A stretch of DNA of 19,853 nucleotides from Candidatus Competibacteraceae bacterium (GTDB lineage: Bacteria > Pseudomonadota > Gammaproteobacteria > Competibacterales > Competibacteraceae). Positions 14,774-19,853 of this stretch are shown in pieces (the first letter of the stretch is position 1; every line of letters begins with the position of its first letter). The stretch covers positions 1 to 19,853 of the forward strand of contig SKOM01000241.1 of NCBI GenBank assembly GCA_007120095.1, in the 5' to 3' direction. A program made the position numbers and the translations under genes. The notes below the pieces were generated by a model, which saw nothing but the letters and a program-made list of their open reading frames with translations, was not told the DNA's origin and did no database searches.

Positions 14774-17425
14774 ATGTCATTGACTCATGATATCGTTGAC
14801 ATAGCCGCCCTCGAACAGGCACTCACCCGGCACGCCGAACCACGGATACCGCTGCGTGGTGCCCTGCGCCAAGGCAACGCCGCCCTGAGCGAACGGTTCA
14901 GGCAAGGTACGCCGGCCGCCGAGCTGGTTCCAGCGCGGGCGCGTCTGGTCGATCAAGTATTGATCCTGGCCTGGCAACAGTTTTTTACCAATCACTCGCT
15001 GGCGCTGGTTGCGGTCGGCGGTTATGGCCGTGGTGAGTTACACCCCTACTCCGATGTGGATATTACCCTCTTGGGCGATGAAAAGACGATCCAGGCTCAG
15101 GGGGAGCAGATCAGCGCCTGGCTCACTCTCTTGTGGGATATCGGTCTCGAAGTCGGCCAAAGCGTACGCACCATCGAGGACTGTCAAAGTGAGGCGGTGG
15201 CGGACATCACCGTAGCGACGACCTTAACCGAGGCGCGACTGCTGGTCGGCAATGCCGGACTGTTTGAAGCCATGCGCCGAGCCATTGCACCCGAGCATAT
15301 TTGGCCCAATCGGGACTTTTTCGAAGCTAAAAAGAGTGAACAGAAAGCTCGCTACCGTAAATACCATGAAACCGCCTACAACCTTGAACCTAATGTGAAA
15401 GAAGGTTCGGGCGGTTTGCGTGATTTACAAAATATTGCCTGGGTGAGCAAACGCTACTTTGGGGCAACCACCCTGCACGAACTGGTGGATCATGAGTTTC
15501 TCACCGAAACCGAATACCACACTCTAGTCGAATGCCAAGATTTTTTATGGCAGGTCCGCTTTGCCTTACATGAGCTGACCGGACGCCGAGAAGACCGCTT
15601 ATTGTTTCAACACCAGCAACAACTGGCCAGTCAATTTGGCTATCACGACCAAAATGGCAATCTGGCCATCGAACAATTTATGCAGCGTTATTACCGCACC
15701 ATCATGGCCACCAGTCGCCTTAATGAAATGCTGCTGCAATTGTTCGAAGAAGCCATTCTACTGGCGGATGATCCCGGCACCCCAGTGCCGATTAACCGCC
15801 GTTTTCAGGCGCGGCGCGGTTTTTTGGAAGTCAAAAACGCTCAGGTGTTCAAACGCTACCCCTTTGCGCTGCTCGAAGCCTTTTTACTGTTGCAGCAACA
15901 TCCCGAACTCAAAGGGGTGCGCGCTACCACAGTGCGTTTAATCCGTGATCACTGCCATTTAATTGATGCCAGATTTCGCGCTGATCTACGCGCCCGCAGT
16001 CTGTTTATGGAAATCCTGCGTCAGCCGCGACACGTTAACCGCGCATTGCGGCGCATGAATCGCTATGGCGTGCTCGGTTCCTATATACCTGAATTCGCAC
16101 ATATTGTCGGCCGGATGCAGTACGATCTGTTCCATGTGTACACCGTGGATCAACACACCCTATTCGTAGTACGCAATCTGCGCCGGTTTTACACCCGCGA
16201 ATTCGCTGATGAATTTCCCCACTGCTGCGAACTGATCCAACAGATCCCTAAACCGGAGCTGCTGTACATCGCCGGACTGTTCCACGATATTGCCAAAGGC
16301 CGTGGCGGTGACCATTCTGAACTCGGCGCTCGGGATGCCGAATACTTTTGCCGTCATCATGGTCTCGGGGAGTTCGACACCCGGCTGGTCGTCTGGCTGG
16401 TGCGCCAACATCTGTTGATGTCCGTCACGGCACAGAAAAAAGACATCCAGGATCTCGATGTTATTCATGAATTTGCCAACCAAATCCATGACAAACTGCA
16501 TCTCGATTATCTGTATCTGTTAACCAGCGCCGATATCCGCGCTACTAATCCGAAACTCTGGAACAGTTGGCGGGCCTCATTGCTGCGCGAGTTATACGAA
16601 GCCACACGCCGCGCCCTGCGCCGCGGTTTAGATAACCCCATGGACAAAGAAGAACGGATTCGCGAAGTCCAAGCGGAGGCCTGTGCGCAACTGCACGGTC
16701 GCAAAGGCATTGAGCCGCAACGCATCTTGCAGGTCTGGGAAGGGTTCAGCGAAGACTATTTCCTGCGCTATTCGGTGGCGGAAATTGTCTGGCATACCCG
16801 TGCGATTCTCAAAAAGGCCGATGATGGCCGCGCCCTGGTGCTGGCACAACTCAACACCGCCCGTGGCGGCACCGAGCTGTTTATCTATTTGCGCGACAGT
16901 GGAGGTATTTTTGCTACCACCAGCGCCGCCCTGGATCGTCTGGGACTGACTGTGTTAGACGCCCGTATTATCACCAGCAGCAGCGGCTACACCTTGGACA
17001 GCTTTACCGTGATGGAGAACACCGGCGAGGCCATCACCGAGCGCCGCCGCATCAAGGAAATTGTCACGGCCCTGCGTCAACAGCTCAATCAGGGCGATAC
17101 CCAGATTCGCGTCTCCAGCCGCCAACCCGCCCGAGCCTTACGCTATTTCCCCACACCAACAGAGATTAATTTTATCCAGGATACGGTGAACAATCGCACC
17201 CTGCTGGAGTTGACCACCAGTGACCAACCGGGTCTACTCTGTCGAATTGGACGCGCGTTTACCGAATGCAATATCCAACTGCAGAACGCCAAAATCGCCA
17301 CCATAGGCGCCCGGGCGGAAGATTTGTTCCATATCACCGACGCCGAGGGCAATCCTCTGAACGACGCTGAACAGCAGCACGCGCTGCGCACCGCATTGCT
17401 CAAACACCTGGCGAACCCGGACTAA
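14774..17425 (+). CDS. glnD: Bifunctional PII uridylyltransferase/uridylyl-removing enzyme
   Basis: GlnD senses glutamine and adds or removes UMP on PII proteins, setting glutamine synthetase activity and nitrogen gene expression. The 883 residues compare with 890 in E. coli. Domains in order: a nucleotidyltransferase with VGGYGRGELHPYSDVDITLL (paired glycines 82-83, aspartates 94 and 96); an adjacent GlnD-specific helical region; an HD hydrolase domain with LFHDIAKGRGGDHS (H504, D505); and two C-terminal ACT domains (about 700-760, ELFIYLRDSGGIF; and 808-880, LLELTTSDQPGLLCRIGRAF). All catalytic motifs look intact, so both activities are expected. There is no clear ribosome site before the ATG at 14774. 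The gene ends 4 nt before the next start. Confidence 0.98.
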   Translation: MSLTHDIVDIAALEQALTRHAEPRIPLRGALRQGNAALSERFRQGTPAAELVPARARLVDQVLILAWQQFFTNHSLALVAVGGYGRGELHPYSDVDITLLGDEKTIQAQGEQISAWLTLLWDIGLEVGQSVRTIEDCQSEAVADITVATTLTEARLLVGNAGLFEAMRRAIAPEHIWPNRDFFEAKKSEQKARYRKYHETAYNLEPNVKEGSGGLRDLQNIAWVSKRYFGATTLHELVDHEFLTETEYHTLVECQDFLWQVRFALHELTGRREDRLLFQHQQQLASQFGYHDQNGNLAIEQFMQRYYRTIMATSRLNEMLLQLFEEAILLADDPGTPVPINRRFQARRGFLEVKNAQVFKRYPFALLEAFLLLQQHPELKGVRATTVRLIRDHCHLIDARFRADLRARSLFMEILRQPRHVNRALRRMNRYGVLGSYIPEFAHIVGRMQYDLFHVYTVDQHTLFVVRNLRRFYTREFADEFPHCCELIQQIPKPELLYIAGLFHDIAKGRGGDHSELGARDAEYFCRHHGLGEFDTRLVVWLVRQHLLMSVTAQKKDIQDLDVIHEFANQIHDKLHLDYLYLLTSADIRATNPKLWNSWRASLLRELYEATRRALRRGLDNPMDKEERIREVQAEACAQLHGRKGIEPQRILQVWEGFSEDYFLRYSVAEIVWHTRAILKKADDGRALVLAQLNTARGGTELFIYLRDSGGIFATTSAALDRLGLTVLDARIITSSSGYTLDSFTVMENTGEAITERRRIKEIVTALRQQLNQGDTQIRVSSRQPARALRYFPTPTEINFIQDTVNNRTLLELTTSDQPGLLCRIGRAFTECNIQLQNAKIATIGARAEDLFHITDAEGNPLNDAEQQHALRTALLKHLANPD

Positions 17426-17429
17426 GCGC

Positions 17430-18071
17430 GTGTCACTGCGTGCTTGGTGCCAGCGTTGGGCTCTGATCCTGCTGCCTAAACTGGGCTACGGTCTGTTACG
17501 GCTACTGTACTGGAGTAACCGCATTCGCTACCAACTGCCGTCGCGGTTGCCCACCGAGCCAGTGATTGTCGCATTTTGGCACGGCGAGATGCTGATGCAA
17601 CCTTATCTGTATCTCAAGCTGCGCCCTAAACCGCGCCGGATTGCGGTAATGATTGGCACCCATAAGGACGGCGAGTACATTGCCCGGCTGATTGCTCATT
17701 TCGGGTTTGATACCGTGCGCGGCTCCAGCAACCGCAATCCGGCACGGGCATTGCTCGGGGCGTTGCGCAAAATGCAACAGGGCTATGATGTCGCCATTAC
17801 GCCGGACGGCCCGCGAGGGCCGCGTCATAGCGTCGCCGATGGCATTGTGGCCATTGCCCACAAACGCCAGTGCCAGATTGTCCCCTTTACGGTCACAGCC
17901 AGCCGCTACTGGCGCTTACGCAGTTGGGATCGATTTCTGATCCCCAAACCCTTCGGCACCATCACCCTGTGTGCGGGCGAGCCGTTCAGTGTCCATCATC
18001 TACCGCTGGAGCAGGCTAAGCCCTTAGTGGCCGAAAAACTGGGCGGCGACTTGAGCCGCTCGCAACCATGA
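17430..18071 (+). CDS. DUF374 lysophospholipid acyltransferase-like protein
   Basis: A 213-residue protein of the DUF374 group within the lysophospholipid acyltransferase superfamily. An N-terminal hydrophobic stretch (about residues 11-28) could anchor it in the membrane. The active-site-like motif AFWHGEMLM has H51 with E53, in place of the textbook HX4D. The second conserved motif is ITPDGPRGPRH (about 123-133), with VRGSSNRNPARAL before it. Some DUF374 proteins, named LpxJ in Helicobacter and Campylobacter, add a secondary acyl chain to lipid A. The 4-nt overlap (ATGA) with lpxB makes a lipid A role attractive, but I infer this from context alone. The GTG start is 4 nt after the glnD stop. 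The family call is firm, the substrate unknown. Confidence 0.88.
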   Translation: MSLRAWCQRWALILLPKLGYGLLRLLYWSNRIRYQLPSRLPTEPVIVAFWHGEMLMQPYLYLKLRPKPRRIAVMIGTHKDGEYIARLIAHFGFDTVRGSSNRNPARALLGALRKMQQGYDVAITPDGPRGPRHSVADGIVAIAHKRQCQIVPFTVTASRYWRLRSWDRFLIPKPFGTITLCAGEPFSVHHLPLEQAKPLVAEKLGGDLSRSQP

Positions 18072-19231
18072 CCGTAGTGCGTATTGGCATTGTCGCCGGC
18101 GAGCTATCGGGGGATTATTTGGGCGCTGGACTGATGCGCGAGTTGCGGCGTATCTACCCTGACGTTCAGTTTGAGGGCATCGGCGGTGAGCGCATGGTGG
18201 CAGAAACCATGGACAGTTTCTACCCCATGGAAACGTTGTCAGTCATGGGATTAGCCGAGGTAGTGCGCCATCTGCCGACGTTATTGCGGATTCGCCGGCA
18301 TCTGGTGCGGCGGTTTTGCGCCAATCCACCGGATGCGTTCATCGGCATTGACGCCCCGGATTTTAATCTCGGTCTGGAGCACCGATTGAAACAATGCGGC
18401 ATCCCTACAGTGCATTATGTCAGCCCAACCGTTTGGGCCTGGCGTCAGGGACGGGTAAAAATCATCCGCCGGGCCGTGGATCGGATGTTGAGTATTTTTC
18501 CTTTCGAGACTGATTTTCTACTCCGTCACGGTATCCCAACGACTTTCGTGGGTCACCCGCTGGCCGATAGCATCGCCATGCAACCCGACCAAACGGCCGC
18601 CCGCCACTGTCTCGGTATCACCAGCCGCGAGCCAACGGTGATTGCTTTATTGCCCGGCAGCCGCATGAGTGAGGTCACCCGACTCGGACCGGTATTCTTA
18701 GCCACGGCTCAATGGCTGGTGCGGCACCATCACCGCCTGGAGTTCATTATTCCCTGTGCAACAGCCGCTATTCAATCGTTACTGCACACGCAAATCCAAA
18801 CACAGGCTGCAGGACTCAATATTCGGCTGTTTTTTGGCCAAAGCACCGACTGTCTTGCCGCAGCCGATGCCGTGCTGCTGGCCTCAGGCACCGCCACACT
18901 GGAAACCTTGCTGCATAAGCGTCCTATGGTGGTCGCTTATAAGGTCGCTCCGGTATCGGCCTGGTTGGCCAAACGGTTAATTCGAACCGATTATATCGCT
19001 ATGCCGAATCTTATCGCCAAGCGACCGCTGGTGAGCGAATTTGTCCAGCACCAGGCCCGCCCCGACCTGCTTGGCCCAGCGATCTTAAGGCTACTCACCG
19101 AACCGGCACACACCGCAGAACTGCGCCAGGCATTCACCACGATTCACCAGCAATTACGCTGCAATGCCAACCACCAGGCGGCGCAAGCCGTAGCGAAGCT
19201 GTTGGCGACGAAGTACGAGGTTAAAGGTTAA
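18068..19231 (+). CDS. lpxB: Lipid-A-disaccharide synthase
   Basis: LpxB is a GT19 glycosyltransferase at the inner membrane that joins lipid X to UDP-2,3-diacylglucosamine, forming the lipid A disaccharide. Visible motifs are IVAGELSGDYLGAGL, LSVMGLAEV, the key aspartate in FIGIDAPDFNLGLE, HYVSPTVWAWRQGR, FVGHPLAD, ALLPGSRMSEV, LLASGTATLETLL and QQLRCNANHQAAQAV. The length of 387 fits (E. coli 382). The ATG at 18068 overlaps the DUF374 stop, so translation is likely coupled. The unusual point is location: in most relatives lpxB sits between lpxA and rnhB, but here it closes the map-glnD group on the opposite strand. It appears complete and functional. Confidence 0.97.
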   Translation: MTVVRIGIVAGELSGDYLGAGLMRELRRIYPDVQFEGIGGERMVAETMDSFYPMETLSVMGLAEVVRHLPTLLRIRRHLVRRFCANPPDAFIGIDAPDFNLGLEHRLKQCGIPTVHYVSPTVWAWRQGRVKIIRRAVDRMLSIFPFETDFLLRHGIPTTFVGHPLADSIAMQPDQTAARHCLGITSREPTVIALLPGSRMSEVTRLGPVFLATAQWLVRHHHRLEFIIPCATAAIQSLLHTQIQTQAAGLNIRLFFGQSTDCLAAADAVLLASGTATLETLLHKRPMVVAYKVAPVSAWLAKRLIRTDYIAMPNLIAKRPLVSEFVQHQARPDLLGPAILRLLTEPAHTAELRQAFTTIHQQLRCNANHQAAQAVAKLLATKYEVKG

Positions 19232-19246
19232 AAGCCTTGTAGATCC

Positions 19247-19304
19247 GATTAGCGTAGCGTAATCAGACGCATAGGAGTCTCATGGTGCTCCGAATACGCT
19301 ACGC
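19247..19304. repeat. Interrupted palindrome between convergent genes
   Basis: GCGTAGCGTA (19252-19261) is perfectly inverted as TACGCTACGC (19295-19304). A nested GGAG/CTCC pair (19274-19277 with 19288-19291) encloses a 10-nt loop. A second, mutually exclusive palindrome, GATTA...TAATC (19247-19251 with 19260-19264), overlaps the left arm. The motif resembles GATTAGCG-type palindromes that I recall as dispersed intergenic repeats in proteobacteria. It starts about 16 nt after the lpxB stop and ends 5 nt before the toxin gene's stop, so it could end transcription from both sides, though no T-run follows on the plus strand. Confidence 0.6.
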
Positions 19305-19308
19305 ACTG

Positions 19309-19668
19309 TCATGTTGATGTGTCTCTGGCGGCTATCCAATGACCTAGCCGATTTCTGAGGTCATGAAGTCGGGTCTCTGACACCGCCCCCAGCAACCCCA
19401 ACAGTAGCGAACCATCCAGCACCGCCACACGGGAAAGCCGAAACACACTGGCTACTTTGAGTCCGGTGGCTGCAAACTCGTCATCATCAGGGTTTAGCAC
19501 CCAATCCAGGCTTGGCTGAGCATGATGCAGCCGCGAGGACACCATACACACCAGCCAGTCATCATGGGCAGAATCTAAACGGCGCAACAGCAGCACCGGT
19601 CGTTTCTTACTGCGTGTCAGATCGGTATAGGGAAATGGCATCAACGCAATCTGACCGGCACGTTTCAC
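19309..19668 (-). CDS. PemK/MazF-like type II toxin (putative mRNA interferase)
   Basis: A 119-residue protein resembling the PemK/MazF family of ribosome-independent or ribosome-linked endoribonucleases. The N-terminus AGQIALMPFPYTDLTRSKKR followed by PVLLL matches the family's opening strand and its conserved RP motif. MVSSR corresponds to the usual T/S-containing second strand, and SVFRLSRVAVLDGSLL with a final helix completes the fold. The GTG start at 19668 overlaps the stop of the upstream gene (GTGA), the classic coupled antitoxin-toxin arrangement. It faces lpxB across a palindrome. Expected function: growth arrest through RNA cleavage when the antitoxin is lost. Cleavage specificity cannot be read from the sequence. 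Confidence 0.8.
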   Translation of the reverse strand: MKRAGQIALMPFPYTDLTRSKKRPVLLLRRLDSAHDDWLVCMVSSRLHHAQPSLDWVLNPDDDEFAATGLKVASVFRLSRVAVLDGSLLLGLLGAVSETRLHDLRNRLGHWIAARDTST

Positions 19669-19853
19669 TGCCAGCGTTCCTTGAGGTCATCTTCTGAATA
19701 GAGATCCGGCTCGTCTTCCAGCCCACGCAGGGCTTGCTCGATGCTCATGGCTTGGAAGTCGTGTTCTGACCAGTCCGTCGGCTCATCCCCTGTTGAAGTC
19801 CCATAACGCTGCTCCAAGAATGTCACAAAGTCCATCACTTCCTGCTGACGGAA
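19665..19853 (-). CDS. DUF2281-like antitoxin, 3' part (runs off window)
   Basis: The final 62 codons of a small acidic protein; its beginning lies beyond the window. The visible N-terminal part, FRQQEVMDFVTFLEQRYG, resembles the conserved RQQEVLDFIEFL-type helix of DUF2281 antitoxins. The rest is acidic and ends EDDLKERWQ, typical of a toxin-binding tail. Its TGA overlaps the toxin GTG by 4 nt. An internal ATG at 19835 could in principle start a shorter protein, but the family-like residues before it argue that the gene begins outside. DUF2281 proteins are often paired with PIN-domain or RelE-like toxins, so pairing with a PemK-like toxin is worth noting. Confidence 0.7.
   Translation of the reverse strand, partial: FRQQEVMDFVTFLEQRYGTSTGDEPTDWSEHDFQAMSIEQALRGLEDEPDLYSEDDLKERWQ

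Noticed and set aside
19232..19308. Possible classical intrinsic terminator after lpxB
   Set aside because: The hairpin has no T-run following it on the plus strand, so I list it as a palindromic repeat with possible terminator activity only.

Overview
The window is a dense stretch of chromosome from a gammaproteobacterium. The basis is the conserved block rpsB-tsf-pyrH-frr-uppS-cdsA-dxr-rseP-bamA-skp-lpxD-fabZ-lpxA-rnhB-dnaE, with map-glnD diverging from rpsB. The order frr-uppS-cdsA-dxr-rseP matches Pseudomonas, not E. coli, where dxr directly follows frr. I cannot name the genus. No stretch over 300 bases lacks a gene.

Positions 1-13800 (minus strand) form one long, tightly packed gene train. 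Read in transcription order, it starts with translation factors (S2, EF-Ts), then UMP kinase and ribosome recycling factor. Next come undecaprenyl diphosphate and CDP-diacylglycerol synthesis, the MEP pathway enzyme Dxr, the site-2 protease RseP, BamA and Skp for outer-membrane protein assembly, and LpxD/FabZ/LpxA for lipid A and fatty acids. RNase HII and the start of the replicative polymerase DnaE finish it. Many junctions are 1-4 nt overlaps (ATGA, GTGA, TGATG) or abutting stop and start codons, which points to translational coupling. A hairpin lies between tsf and pyrH.

Positions 13801-13994 hold a divergent control region: a structured rpsB leader that resembles an S2 autoregulatory site, and two apparent promoters whose -10 elements overlap.

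Positions 13995-19231 (plus strand) carry map, glnD, a DUF374 acyltransferase-like gene and lpxB. Finding lpxB here is the main departure from the usual layout, because it normally sits between lpxA and rnhB. Here lpxA runs straight into rnhB, and lpxB overlaps the DUF374 gene by 4 nt. LpxA also has unusual residues at two positions that matter for catalysis and acyl-chain length in the E. coli enzyme.

Positions 19232-19853 hold an interrupted palindrome between convergent genes, then a minus-strand toxin-antitoxin pair: a PemK/MazF-like toxin and a DUF2281-like antitoxin cut by the window edge. This looks like the border between the conserved cluster and accessory DNA. I found no RNA genes, insertion sequences, prophage or CRISPR array. 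Most of the window is core housekeeping sequence, and I did not find a clear new multi-gene system.
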